DNA from: Desulfovibrio legallii
GTDB lineage: Bacteria > Desulfobacterota > Desulfovibrionia > Desulfovibrionales > Desulfovibrionaceae
DNA: 64,000 nt
NCBI RefSeq assembly: GCF_900102485.1
Contig: NZ_FNBX01000004.1
Span: forward strand, 124,001 to 188,000
Direction: 5' to 3'
The notes under the pieces: generated by a model
What the model was told of the DNA's origin: nothing
What the model saw: the letters and a program-made list of their open reading frames with translations, nothing else
Database searches by the model: none
Translations under genes and position numbers: made by a program
In this document: positions 1 through 7,883 of the stretch, piece after piece
Layout of the letters: every line of letters begins with the position of its first letter
Numbering within the stretch: the first letter of the stretch is position 1

Positions 1-349
1 CGCCGCTCACGATGGCGCAGACTGCGGTGCGCCGTTCCTGCGGGATGCCGCTGGGTGCGGGCTTGACCACAGAGATGGTAAAATGCCGCGAGAGCATGGC
101 CAGCTCCACGTCAAAGCCGTACGCCTTGGCAATGCGCGCCGTATTGCGGTCTACCCGGCTGGTCTGCGCGCCTGCCGCCAGCTGCACGGAGCAGAACGTC
201 TGCAAAAATTCAATAAGCTCACGGGCAGCGGGCGCGGCGCGGGGCGCGCTCCCCGCAGGAAGCGCCACGCCCGCGCCGTCCGAAAGGCCGCCGTCTCGTC
301 CCCCTTTTTGTGGGGAGAGGGCGACGCTTTGCCGTGAACCGGTGGTCAT
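1..349 (-). CDS. Threonine/serine exporter (ThrE/DUF1212) family, N-terminal part
   Basis: This is the first 116 codons of a gene that runs off the left edge of the window. After a low-complexity Gly/Ala/Pro stretch of about 35 residues, the sequence (ELIEFLQTFCSVQLAAGAQTS followed by RVDRN) resembles the cytoplasmic N-terminal half of ThrE-type exporters, where a 'GAxTxRVE' helix precedes the membrane domain. Proteins of this family export L-threonine and L-serine at the inner membrane. No membrane segment is visible because the gene is cut. The ATG at 349 lies one base past the TAA of the upstream carbamoyltransferase-like gene, so the two are probably co-transcribed. The assignment rests on a short region and is moderate. 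Confidence 0.55.
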   Translation of the reverse strand, partial: MTTGSRQSVALSPQKGGRDGGLSDGAGVALPAGSAPRAAPAARELIEFLQTFCSVQLAAGAQTSRVDRNTARIAKAYGFDVELAMLSRHFTISVVKPAPSGIPQERRTAVCAIVSG

Positions 350-350
350 T

Positions 351-1244
351 TTACAGCTCGCGTTCGTTGTCCAGAAAAACCCAGTGCAACATGCGCTTGT
401 GCACCCGCAGGCGGTATTCGGCCTGCTGCACCAGTAAGGAGGCCTTGCTGGCCAGAATCTCGTCCGCCACGCCGATGGCCGAAACGGGCGAGGCGCTCAG
501 CAGCAAGCGCGCATTGGGTTCTGCCAGGGCCATGAGCCTGGCGTCCACCCGCCACACGGCGCGCTCCTCGGCCGTCAGCCCGCTGCGGCAGCCGGCAAAC
601 ACATAGTTGGCCCCTTTGACCGCTTCTTCGGGGCTGTCCACAAAGATGACCTCCGTGCCCAGACGCGCCACGGCTTCTTCCAGAGGACGCCGGTCCACCT
701 GCGCGGGCAAGGCCACCCGCAGCCGGAAGGGGAACCAGGCGGAGGCCTCAATAAGCGAATGGAGCGTGCCGTTGACGCAGCCCAGCCAGGCGCAGGTCAG
801 GGTATCCAGATAGCGGGAGCAGAGCAGCATGCAGGAGATGTCCGCCAGGGTGTGGGCGGGGTGCGCATCCGGGCTGCCGGCGTTGATGAGCGGGAAGCGC
901 AGGTGCGTCGTCTCCATCTCCCAGCCCCGCACAGGCAGGCCGTAGACGTACATGCAGTCCAGATAGTAGCTGAAAATGGGCAGAAGCTGCTCGCGGTAGT
1001 CGTCCATTTCAGAACGCCAGATGCCGCGGTTGCCCTCATAGACGACGGAGCCGCCCATCTGCCGCACCGCGGCGGAAACGCAGAGACGTTCGGGCAGGGA
1101 ATGCTGGGCAAAGACCAGCAAGGCCACGCGCTGAGTCATGAAGTCCGTCTGCAGTTTGGGATCGGGCATGCCCAGAGCCTGCTGCACCAGCAGCCAGCAG
1201 GCAGTCTCGCCCAGGTCTTTGATGGTCAGAATGTGTCGCGCCAT
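351..1244 (-). CDS. Ornithine/aspartate carbamoyltransferase-fold protein with degenerate active site
   Basis: The 297-aa protein is collinear with the ornithine carbamoyltransferase family. The carbamoyl-phosphate-loop region reads FAQHSLPERLCVSAAVRQMGG, followed by INAGSPDAHPAHTLADI (family HPxQ region) and a CAWLGCVNG segment (family 'YVGDxxN'). Key residues are missing. The family STRTR motif is replaced by HSLPE, HPCQ/HPTQ by HPAH, and the C-terminal HCLP by SASP. It is therefore unlikely to be an active OTCase and may be regulatory or bind another ligand. The start at 1244 was chosen because GGGAGG lies just upstream and homology begins there (MARHILTIKDL). It is one base from the downstream ThrE-like gene and diverges from the phosphatase gene at 1438. 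Confidence 0.7.
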   Translation of the reverse strand: MARHILTIKDLGETACWLLVQQALGMPDPKLQTDFMTQRVALLVFAQHSLPERLCVSAAVRQMGGSVVYEGNRGIWRSEMDDYREQLLPIFSYYLDCMYVYGLPVRGWEMETTHLRFPLINAGSPDAHPAHTLADISCMLLCSRYLDTLTCAWLGCVNGTLHSLIEASAWFPFRLRVALPAQVDRRPLEEAVARLGTEVIFVDSPEEAVKGANYVFAGCRSGLTAEERAVWRVDARLMALAEPNARLLLSASPVSAIGVADEILASKASLLVQQAEYRLRVHKRMLHWVFLDNEREL

Positions 1245-1437
1245 ACGGCCTCCCGAAATAAGACCCCACGAATTCCGCCCGGCCCGCGCGCCGTTGCCGC
1301 CGCGCCTCCGGCCGGATGCCGCAGAGGTCTTTAAAGTATCAAGGGCCTTTCCCCCTGTCCAGCGTGGTCCAGCCTTACGGGCTTGTGGAAGGGGGGGCTT
1401 TTCCGCTACACTGCAGCCACCTGAGCCAGGAGCAGAC

Positions 1438-2091
1438 ATGAAAGCCTTTATTTTTGATCTCGACGGCACACTTCTCAACAGCCTTGAAGACATCGCCCAA
1501 TCCTGCAATGTGGTGCTGCGCCGCCACAGCTGGCCGGAGCATCCCCTGCCCGCCTACCGGCAGATGGTGGGGCGCGGCTTTGACTATCTGGTGCGCAGCG
1601 CCCTGCCTGCCGACGTTCTGGCCGAGCTTGCGCCGGAGGGCCTGCGGCCCCTGGTGGAGGAAGCCCGCGCCTGGTACGGCGGCCACATGTGCGAACACAC
1701 CCGGCCCTATGACGGCCTGGATGGGGCGCTGCAGGCCCTTTGCGCCGGGGGCCGCGTTCTGGCCGTGCTTTCCAACAAGCCGGACGAACTCACCACCGAT
1801 CTGGTGCGGCGCTATTTTCCCGGCATCCCCTTTGCCCTGGTGCGCGGCGCGCGGCCGGGCGTGCCCCTCAAGCCGGACCCTGCCGCCCCGCGCGAAATGC
1901 TCGCCGCCTTAGGCCTCGCCGCCAAAGACGCCTGCTATGTGGGCGACAGCGATGTGGACGTATATACCGCGCGCAATGCCGGCATGACGGCCGTGGGTGC
2001 CGGCTGGGGTTTCCGCGGCGCGGCGGAGCTTGAGGCCGCCGGCGCGGCATGCGTGCTGGACGCGCCAGGCCGCTTGACCGAACTTCTCTGA
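1438..2091 (+). CDS. gph: HAD-family hydrolase, phosphoglycolate phosphatase-like
   Basis: This 217-aa HAD phosphatase starts at once with motif I, FIFDLDGTLLNS (nucleophile D8, acid D10). Motif II is in VLAVLSNK, the motif III lysine in PLKPDP, and motif IV in CYVGDSDVD. A helical cap lies between motifs I and II, as in the Gph/PGP subfamily. It probably dephosphorylates 2-phosphoglycolate or a similar small phosphate ester in the cytoplasm. The substrate cannot be fixed from sequence. AGGAG lies 7 nt before the ATG. The ferredoxin gene follows after 21 nt, so co-transcription is likely. Confidence 0.85.
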   Translation: MKAFIFDLDGTLLNSLEDIAQSCNVVLRRHSWPEHPLPAYRQMVGRGFDYLVRSALPADVLAELAPEGLRPLVEEARAWYGGHMCEHTRPYDGLDGALQALCAGGRVLAVLSNKPDELTTDLVRRYFPGIPFALVRGARPGVPLKPDPAAPREMLAALGLAAKDACYVGDSDVDVYTARNAGMTAVGAGWGFRGAAELEAAGAACVLDAPGRLTELL

Positions 2092-2112
2092 ACCCTGCAC
2101 ACGGAGCATCCT

Positions 2113-2790
2113 ATGCAACGGCTCATTATCGAAATCGATGCAGACAAGTGCGACGGTTGCGGCCAGTGCGTGCTGGACTGCGCCGAAGGCGCCCTGGCCA
2201 TTGTGGACGGCAAAGCCAAGCTGGTGAGCGACGTCTTCTGCGATGGGCTCGGCACCTGTCTCAACTGCCCCAAAGGCGCGCTCAAACTCACCGAGCGCGA
2301 GGCCGCCCCTTTTGACGAGGCCGCGGCCCTGGCCGCCAAGGCGGGGCGCGTTGCCGCCCCCAGGCCGCAGGGGGGCTGTCCCGGCGCTGCCGCGCGCACG
2401 CTGCGCCCTTTGTCCGCGCCTGCCGCAGCCGCCCCTGGGGAGCTGCGCGCGCAGCTTTCTTCCTGGCCCATCCAGCTCCGCCTTGTGCCGCCCAGCGCCC
2501 CTTTTCTGCAGGGCGCGCACCTGCTGCTGGCGGCCCACTGCGCGGGCTTTGCCCTGCCCGCCCTGCATCAGGACTGGCTTGCCGGGCGCATCCCCCTTAT
2601 CGCCTGTCCCAAGCTGGAGGACAACGCCCTCCTGCTGGAGCGCCTCACGGCCCTGTTGGCTGCGGCCGAGGCCCAAAGCCTCACCGTGCTGCGCATGAGC
2701 GTGCCCTGCTGTGGCGGCCTTGAACGGCTGGCCCACAAAGCGGCGGCAGGGCTCTCCCTGCCCGTGACCTGCGAGGTGGTGCGCCTGTGA
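2113..2790 (+). CDS. 4Fe-4S ferredoxin-domain protein, 225 aa
   Basis: The N-terminal 60 residues form a bacterial-type ferredoxin domain. The first cluster motif is CDGCGQCVLDC, followed by a second, irregular set of cysteines in CDGLGTCLNCPKGAL. A Pro/Ala-rich linker follows, then a C-terminal domain of about 130 residues containing the conserved-looking segments LLLAAHCAGFALPA, LIACPKLED and MSVPCCGGLERL, whose cysteines could bind another centre. An electron-transfer role in the cytoplasm is inferred; partner and pathway are unknown. GGAG precedes the ATG. The gene probably shares a transcript with the phosphatase upstream and ends before the metA promoter. Confidence 0.75.
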   Translation: MQRLIIEIDADKCDGCGQCVLDCAEGALAIVDGKAKLVSDVFCDGLGTCLNCPKGALKLTEREAAPFDEAAALAAKAGRVAAPRPQGGCPGAAARTLRPLSAPAAAAPGELRAQLSSWPIQLRLVPPSAPFLQGAHLLLAAHCAGFALPALHQDWLAGRIPLIACPKLEDNALLLERLTALLAAAEAQSLTVLRMSVPCCGGLERLAHKAAAGLSLPVTCEVVRL

Positions 2791-2850
2791 GCGGCGCCGC
2801 GGCGGCAGAGCCGCCCCAGGCTTTTATCAAAAAATGCGTGTTCCCATACC

Positions 2851-2878
2851 TTGACAAAACATAGTAAAGAGCTATGTT
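2851..2878 (+). promoter_or_regulatory. Sigma70-like promoter of metA operon
   Basis: TTGACA (2851-2856), a 16-bp spacer and TATGTT (2873-2878) form a strong -35/-10 pair in the only AT-rich part of the gap between the ferredoxin gene and metA. It predicts a leader of about 65 nt before the metA ATG at 2952. Confidence 0.65.
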
Positions 2879-2880
2879 TT
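2856..2880. promoter_or_regulatory. 25-bp inverted-repeat operator over the metA promoter
   Basis: AAAACATAG (2856-2864) and CTATGTTTT (2872-2880) are perfect 9-bp inverted arms separated by 7 bp. The repeat spans the end of the -35 to the end of the -10, so a bound protein would block RNA polymerase. The 25-bp size matches sites used by Rrf2/IscR-type dimers, and an Rrf2 regulator is the second gene of this operon. Autoregulation is a reasonable inference, not shown. Confidence 0.55.
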
Positions 2881-2951
2881 AAACACGCGCAGCGGCAGGC
2901 GCGATCAGACCCGCCGCAGCGCGCAACCATTGAGAAAAGTGCGAGGAGACC

Positions 2952-3893
2952 ATGCCCATCAAGATTCCGGCGGACCTGCCGGCCTGCGCAGCCCTGGAAG
3001 GCGAAAACATCTTTGTGATGACGGAAGACCGCGCCGTACAGCAGGATATACGCCCGCTTGAGATTGTCATCGTCAACCTCATGCCCACCAAGATCGCCAC
3101 CGAGACGCAGCTGCTGCGGCTTCTGGGCAACAGCCCCCTGCAGGTCAACATTACCCTGCTCCGCACTGAGGCGCACCAATCCAAGAATACCCCGGCCCGG
3201 CATCTGGAGCGGTTTTACAAGACCTTTTCCGAAATCCGCCACGGCACCTTTGACGGCATGATTGTCACCGGCGCGCCCGTGGAGCATCTCCCCTTTGAGG
3301 ATGTGGACTATTGGCGCGAGCTGCTGGAGATCATGCGCTACGCCCAGAACCACGTCTACTCCACCCTGTACATCTGCTGGGCGGCCCAGGCTGCGCTCTA
3401 CCACTTTTACCGGATCCCCAAGCATGTGCTGCCGGCCAAAATTTCCGGCATTTTCGAGCATGAGGTGCTCCAGCCTGCGTGTCGGCTTTTCCGGGGTTTT
3501 GACGATACGTTCCTGGCCCCCCACTCCCGCCACACCGAGGTGCGCGAAGAAGACGTGCGCCAGGAGCCGCGCCTGCGCGTGCTTGCCCGCTCGGCCGAGG
3601 CGGGCCTTGCCCTGTTGGAGACTGTAGACCATTCCCAGGTTTTCATGACCGGGCACCTGGAATACGACCGCGGCACGCTGGATGAAGAATACCGCCGCGA
3701 TCTGGAGCGGGGCCTGAACCCCGCGCCGCCCCGGCACTACTACCCCGGCGATGATCCCACGGCCATGCCCGCCATGCACTGGCGCGCGCACGCCCACCTT
3801 TTTTACAGCAACTGGCTCAACTATTATGTGTACCAGGAAACCCCCTTCAGCCTCACGGCCATCGCCGAGAACCGCCAGACCCCGGGCGTCTGA
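2952..3893 (+). CDS. metA: Homoserine O-acyltransferase MetA (residue predicts acetyl-CoA use)
   Basis: This 313-aa MetA-family enzyme makes O-acylhomoserine, the first committed step of methionine synthesis from homoserine. The catalytic Cys is C142 in YICWAAQAAL; the His and Glu are in HLEYDRG. The substrate-specificity position reads TGAPVE with Glu at 111. Published work on the Bacillus cereus and E. coli enzymes links Glu111 to acetyl-CoA and Gly111 to succinyl-CoA, so this protein is probably a homoserine O-acetyltransferase despite the usual 'succinyltransferase' label. GAGGAG precedes the ATG. It heads an operon with rrf2, nifU and nifS, linking methionine synthesis to cysteine use and Fe-S assembly, and its promoter is covered by an inverted repeat. 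Confidence 0.92.
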   Translation: MPIKIPADLPACAALEGENIFVMTEDRAVQQDIRPLEIVIVNLMPTKIATETQLLRLLGNSPLQVNITLLRTEAHQSKNTPARHLERFYKTFSEIRHGTFDGMIVTGAPVEHLPFEDVDYWRELLEIMRYAQNHVYSTLYICWAAQAALYHFYRIPKHVLPAKISGIFEHEVLQPACRLFRGFDDTFLAPHSRHTEVREEDVRQEPRLRVLARSAEAGLALLETVDHSQVFMTGHLEYDRGTLDEEYRRDLERGLNPAPPRHYYPGDDPTAMPAMHWRAHAHLFYSNWLNYYVYQETPFSLTAIAENRQTPGV

Positions 3894-3916
3894 CCGCAGC
3901 ACACGCGAGGAACGCT

Positions 3917-4360
3917 ATGCGATTTTCCACCAGAACCCGCTATGGATTGCGCTTTTTACTGCGCCTGGCCGCCCAACCCAAAGACAGCCTGCTGCAACTG
4001 GGCCAGGTGGCTAAAGAGGAAAACATCTCGTCCGGCTACCTGGAGCAGATCGTCCGCGCGCTCAGGCCCATGGGCATTCTGCGGGCCGTGCGCGGCTCCG
4101 GCGGCGGCTACGCTCTGGCCAGAGCCCCGCGAGACATTAATATGGAAGAAGTCTTTCAGCACCTGGAGGGAGAAATCTCTCCGGTCCGCTGCCTGACCCA
4201 GGGGCGTCACTGCCAGCGCGAAACCCACTGCTCCACCCGCGGATTCTGGAGCGAACTGGACGAGCACATCCGGGGTTTTTTACGGCAGCGCAGCCTGCAG
4301 AACATCATCGATTCCGAGAAGCCCTTCGCTTCAGGAGGCAACCATGTGGAACTACACTAA
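3917..4360 (+). CDS. Rrf2-family transcriptional regulator with three-Cys cluster site
   Basis: The 147-aa protein has the Rrf2 winged helix-turn-helix at the N-terminus (STRTRYGLRFLL, LEQIVRALRPMGIL, VRGSGGGYALAR). The sensor region holds C92, C99 and C105 (CLTQGRHC...THC), matching the three cysteines that ligate an Fe-S cluster in IscR-like members. It may be a cysteine- or Fe-S-sensing repressor of this operon. GAGGAA precedes the ATG, 23 nt after metA. The 3' end overlaps nifU by 17 nt, indicating translational coupling. Its probable target is the 25-bp inverted repeat over the metA promoter. Confidence 0.88.
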   Translation: MRFSTRTRYGLRFLLRLAAQPKDSLLQLGQVAKEENISSGYLEQIVRALRPMGILRAVRGSGGGYALARAPRDINMEEVFQHLEGEISPVRCLTQGRHCQRETHCSTRGFWSELDEHIRGFLRQRSLQNIIDSEKPFASGGNHVELH

Positions 4361-5180
4361 GACCGTACACGATCATTTTCTCCACCCCCATAACGTGGGG
4401 CCCCTCAACGGCGCCAACGCCGTGGGCGAAGTGGGCAGCCTGGCCTGCGGCGACGCCCTCAAGCTCTACCTTAAGATCGACGGGGAGGGCATTATCCGCG
4501 ACGCCAGCTTTGAAACCTTCGGCTGCGCCAGCGCCATTGCCTCCAGCTCCGTGCTTACGGACATGGTCAAGGACATGAGCGTGGAGGACGCCCTCAAGCT
4601 GACCAATAAGGACATCGTCAACGCCCTGGGCGGCCTGCCCCGGCAGAAGATGCACTGCTCCGTCATGGGCCAGGAAGCCCTGGAGGCCGCCATCCGCCAG
4701 TGGAAGGGCGAACCCCCCGTGCCCCACGCCCAAGAAGAAGGCAAGCTGGTCTGCAAGTGCTTCGGCGTCACGGACGCCCAGATTATCCGCACCATCCGCG
4801 AAAACAACCTCAAAACTGTGGAAGAGGTCACAAACTACACCAAGGCTGGCGGCGCGTGTGGCGAATGCCTGGACGAAATAGCCGAAATCCTCGCCACAGA
4901 GCTCAAGCAGAAGCCCCTGGTGGAACTGAAGCCCCGGCCCCGCCTTACCAATGTGCAGCGCATGCAGAAGGTGCTCCAAACCATTGACGAGGAAATCCGC
5001 CCCCGTCTGAGCGTGGACGGCGGCGACATCGAGCTGGTGGATGTGGACGGCCCCCGGGTGGTGGTATCCCTGCGCGGACGCTGCTCTCAGTGCCGCGCCA
5101 GCGACGTGACCATCCGCGACCTGGTGCAGAAAGCCCTGCGCGAACATGTGGAGCCCGATATCGTGGTGGAGGAGGCCTAA
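4344..5180 (+). CDS. nifU: Fe-S scaffold protein NifU, three-domain form
   Basis: This full-length 278-aa NifU contains an IscU-like scaffold domain with C35, C61 and C105, a central BFD-like [2Fe-2S] domain with C137, C139, C172 and C175, and a C-terminal Nfu domain with the C247-x2-C250 pair (GRCSQC). It assembles Fe-S clusters on sulfur supplied by the NifS encoded downstream and passes them to apo-proteins. No nitrogenase genes are in view, so a housekeeping Fe-S role is likely, as in other sulfate reducers and Epsilonproteobacteria that use NifUS. GGAGG precedes the ATG, which lies inside the end of the rrf2 gene. Confidence 0.95.
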   Translation: MWNYTKTVHDHFLHPHNVGPLNGANAVGEVGSLACGDALKLYLKIDGEGIIRDASFETFGCASAIASSSVLTDMVKDMSVEDALKLTNKDIVNALGGLPRQKMHCSVMGQEALEAAIRQWKGEPPVPHAQEEGKLVCKCFGVTDAQIIRTIRENNLKTVEEVTNYTKAGGACGECLDEIAEILATELKQKPLVELKPRPRLTNVQRMQKVLQTIDEEIRPRLSVDGGDIELVDVDGPRVVVSLRGRCSQCRASDVTIRDLVQKALREHVEPDIVVEEA

Positions 5181-5182
5181 CC

Positions 5183-6337
5183 ATGAAGACCATCTATCTG
5201 GACAACAACGCCACCACGGCCATCGCGCCGGAAGTGCGCGACGCCATGCTGCCCTACCTGGGCGAGCTCTACGGCAATCCCTCCAGCATGCACACCTTCG
5301 GCGGTCAGGTGGCCGGCGCGGTGGAAGGGGCCCGCGAACGCATGGCCGCCCTGCTGGGCGCAAAGCCGGAGGAAATCATCTTTACCTCCTGCGGGTCGGA
5401 AAGCGACAACGCCGCCATCTGGGCCGCCATCCAGACCCAGCCGGAAAAGCGCCGCCTGGTCACCACCAGAGTGGAACACCCGGCCGTGCTCAACGTCATG
5501 CAGTACTGGGAGCGCCAGGGCTACCACGTCACCTACCTTGGCGTGGACAGCAAAGGCCGCCTGGACCTGGACGAATACGCGGCGGCGCTCACCCCGGACA
5601 CGGCCCTGGTCTCCATCATGTTCGCCAACAACGAGGTGGGCAACATCTATCCCGTGCAGCGCCTGGCGGAAATGGCCAAAGAACGCGGCGTGCTCTTCCA
5701 TACGGACGCGGTGCAGGCCGTGGGCAAAACGCCCATCGACCTGGCCCACCTGCCCGTGGACATGCTCTCCCTTTCCGGCCACAAGCTGCACACGCCCAAG
5801 GGCATAGGCGTGCTCTATGTGCGCAAGGGCGTCCGCTTCCGGCCCTTCCTGCGTGGCGGGCATCAGGAAAACGGCCGCCGCGCGGGCACGGAAAACGTGC
5901 CTTATATCGTGGGCCTGGGCGTGGCCGCGCAACTGGCGGCCGCGCACATGCAGGACGAGCGGGTAAGCGTGGCCCTGCTGCGCGACCGTCTGGAACAGGG
6001 CCTCACCGCCGCCATACCAGAATGCATGGTCAACGGCGATGTGGAAAACCGCCTGCCCAATACCACCAACATCGCCTTCAAAAACGTGGAGGGCGAGGCC
6101 ATCTTGCTCATGCTGGACCGCCTGGGCATCTGCGCCAGCTCCGGCTCCGCCTGCACCTCCGGCAGTCTGGAGCCATCGCATGTGCTCCGGGCCATGGGCG
6201 TGCCTTTCAACTACGCCCACGGTTCCGTGCGCCTCTCCCTCTCGCGCTACACCACAGAGGAAGAAGTGGACTTTGTGGTGGCCCACTTCCCGGAGGTTAT
6301 TGCAACCCTGCGGGCTATCTCGCCTTATAAAAATTAG
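5183..6337 (+). CDS. nifS: Cysteine desulfurase NifS
   Basis: This 384-aa PLP enzyme removes sulfur from L-cysteine and delivers it as persulfide to NifU. It starts with the family sequence YLDNNATT. The PLP lysine lies in SLSGHKLHTPKG and the catalytic cysteine in ASSGSACTSGS, in the short active loop of the NifS/IscS class. GGAGG lies in the last codons of nifU, whose stop is two bases before this ATG. It is the last gene of the metA-rrf2-nifU-nifS operon and is followed by a long perfect hairpin. Confidence 0.96.
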   Translation: MKTIYLDNNATTAIAPEVRDAMLPYLGELYGNPSSMHTFGGQVAGAVEGARERMAALLGAKPEEIIFTSCGSESDNAAIWAAIQTQPEKRRLVTTRVEHPAVLNVMQYWERQGYHVTYLGVDSKGRLDLDEYAAALTPDTALVSIMFANNEVGNIYPVQRLAEMAKERGVLFHTDAVQAVGKTPIDLAHLPVDMLSLSGHKLHTPKGIGVLYVRKGVRFRPFLRGGHQENGRRAGTENVPYIVGLGVAAQLAAAHMQDERVSVALLRDRLEQGLTAAIPECMVNGDVENRLPNTTNIAFKNVEGEAILLMLDRLGICASSGSACTSGSLEPSHVLRAMGVPFNYAHGSVRLSLSRYTTEEEVDFVVAHFPEVIATLRAISPYKN

Positions 6338-6359
6338 CCCAGGGCGCACTGCCGCCTGC

Positions 6360-6414
6360 TGCGCCGTATGCAAAGGCTCCCCGGCCCGTCCGGGGAGCCT
6401 TTGCATACGGCGCA
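6360..6414 (+). terminator. 25-bp perfect hairpin after nifS
   Basis: Arms 6360-6384 and 6390-6414 pair perfectly over 25 bp around a 5-nt loop (CCCGT). There is no T-run directly after it; an AT-rich stretch begins about 10 nt later. It probably ends or stabilises the nifS transcript. The length and perfection are unusual for a simple terminator. Confidence 0.6.
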
Positions 6415-6710
6415 CAAACGTACTTATATATTTTTTATTTAAAATCTAGACTGTTATTCAGACATGTGTATGTACCGCTTGATTCTGCCACAAAATTGCG
6501 GTAGAAATAGGCTGCATATGCCCGCAATGCTTTGCTGTGGCAATCAGGCAGACGTTCTTTACAGCAAAAACACCCCGTAGTTCGCTCCACGCCCCAGGGA
6601 AACCACCCCCAGCCGTCATCCTGTTTTGCATCGCCTGCCCCTCCTGAATCCCTACCCTATGGGGCGCTGCTCTCACCTTACCATGCGCTCCTGCGCGCCA
6701 AGGATTTTCT
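6415..6710. other. AT-rich intergenic region before the hemerythrin gene
   Basis: Nearly 300 bp without a convincing ORF. It is much richer in A+T than its surroundings. A possible promoter for the hemerythrin gene is TTGATT (6479-6484), 17 bp, TAGAAA (6502-6507). No tRNA or recognised riboswitch was seen. Confidence 0.4.
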
Positions 6711-7724
6711 ATGCCTACAGCCCTGCTTTTTCTAACGCTTGCGCCTTTGGTTGCCTTGAGCGCCCTGGCTGTCCCCGCGCCCTTTGTGCCCGTGCCTGTG
6801 GTGCTGGCCGTTCTTTTTGCCGTCAGCGGTCTGGCGCTGGCCTGGCGCGGGCTGTTGGCGCCTTTGCGCCGCCTGGCGCATGCCGAGGACGCCCCCCTGC
6901 CGGAAACGCCCACGGGCTCCTGCAGCGCCGTGGCAGAGGTTTTTGCCGCGCTGCAAGAGCGTCAGAAGCGGCAGGAAGACGCCTACGCCCGTCTGCTGCG
7001 TGAAAAAGAGGAAAATTTCCAGGACGCCGTGGAGTGGCACGAAAAATATTCGGTGGCCATCACGGGCCAGGGCATGGTCCGCGCCATTCTGGACAAGGTG
7101 ACGGAAAAGCTGCAGAGCCTGGCCGCCAGGCTGCCGCAAGAGACCAGACCGGAGGAGGACGCCCACACCCGCGCCTGCCGGGCCTTTATGGCGGAGTCGC
7201 TGGAAAACGTCCTGGGGGAACTGACCTACTGCGCCAAGTACCTGGACCAGATGAACGTCTTTCTGGGGGAAACCATCGATACGGAAAAAAAGGCGGAACT
7301 CGGCGAGCAGGACTACTTCCAATGGTCCGAGAGCTACTCCACGGGCGTGCCCGTCATTGACGGGCAGCATAAGCTCCTGCTTTCCTACATCAACAGGCTG
7401 GCGCGCAACATCAACCAGGGCAGCGATCCCGACCTGCTGCTGGAGATTCTGGACAATCTGGCGGGCTATGCCTTCACCCACTTCAATACGGAAGAAATTT
7501 TCTTTGCCCACTCCGGCTACCCGGACGCCGGCAAACATATCCGCAACCACCGCGAATTCAAGCAGACCGTGGCCGAATTCCGGCAGGCTGTAGACGAAGG
7601 CACGGCCCATGTGGACAGACACCTTCTGGAATTTCTGAAAAACTGGCTTATTAAGCACATCCAGGGCATGGACACCAGCTACGCCCCATATGTGCGCCAG
7701 CGTGCGGAAAAACAGGAGGCATAG
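6711..7724 (+). CDS. Membrane-anchored bacteriohemerythrin
   Basis: This 337-aa protein has two hydrophobic segments in the first 50 residues, a helical linker of about 150 residues resembling those of chemoreceptors, and a C-terminal hemerythrin domain (about 215-330). The di-iron ligands are visible in order: DGQH, FTHFNTEE, KHIRNH, LIKHIQGMD. The domain binds O2 reversibly at a diiron centre. In anaerobes it is thought to sense, store or scavenge oxygen. With no signalling output domain present, oxygen delivery or scavenging at the membrane is the simplest reading. AAGGA lies before the ATG. The gene converges on ilvA. Confidence 0.9.
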   Translation: MPTALLFLTLAPLVALSALAVPAPFVPVPVVLAVLFAVSGLALAWRGLLAPLRRLAHAEDAPLPETPTGSCSAVAEVFAALQERQKRQEDAYARLLREKEENFQDAVEWHEKYSVAITGQGMVRAILDKVTEKLQSLAARLPQETRPEEDAHTRACRAFMAESLENVLGELTYCAKYLDQMNVFLGETIDTEKKAELGEQDYFQWSESYSTGVPVIDGQHKLLLSYINRLARNINQGSDPDLLLEILDNLAGYAFTHFNTEEIFFAHSGYPDAGKHIRNHREFKQTVAEFRQAVDEGTAHVDRHLLEFLKNWLIKHIQGMDTSYAPYVRQRAEKQEA

Positions 7725-7791
7725 ACAGCGCAACCGCCCATGCCCCGCGCAGGCGCAGGCCGCAATGCCGTATCTCTGACGCCCCCGCCGG

Positions 7792-7812
7792 AAACCGCAA
7801 AAGACGCGGTTT
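7792..7812. terminator. Possible bidirectional hairpin between hemerythrin gene and ilvA
   Basis: AAACCGC (7792-7798) and GCGGTTT (7806-7812) pair around a 7-nt loop; further GC pairs can form outside. It lies between two convergent genes, where a shared terminator is expected. The T-run is weak. Confidence 0.35.
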
Positions 7813-7883
7813 GTGCGGAGGCGGCCGTCCACCCAGGCAGGACTTTGCCGCGCGGCGGCCGCATCCGGCGCGCAAGGGCCGGG

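Noticed and set aside
2791..2951. SAM riboswitch in the metA leader
   Set aside because: The predicted leader is only about 65 nt and shows none of the conserved SAM-I/II core; the inverted repeat lies at the promoter instead.
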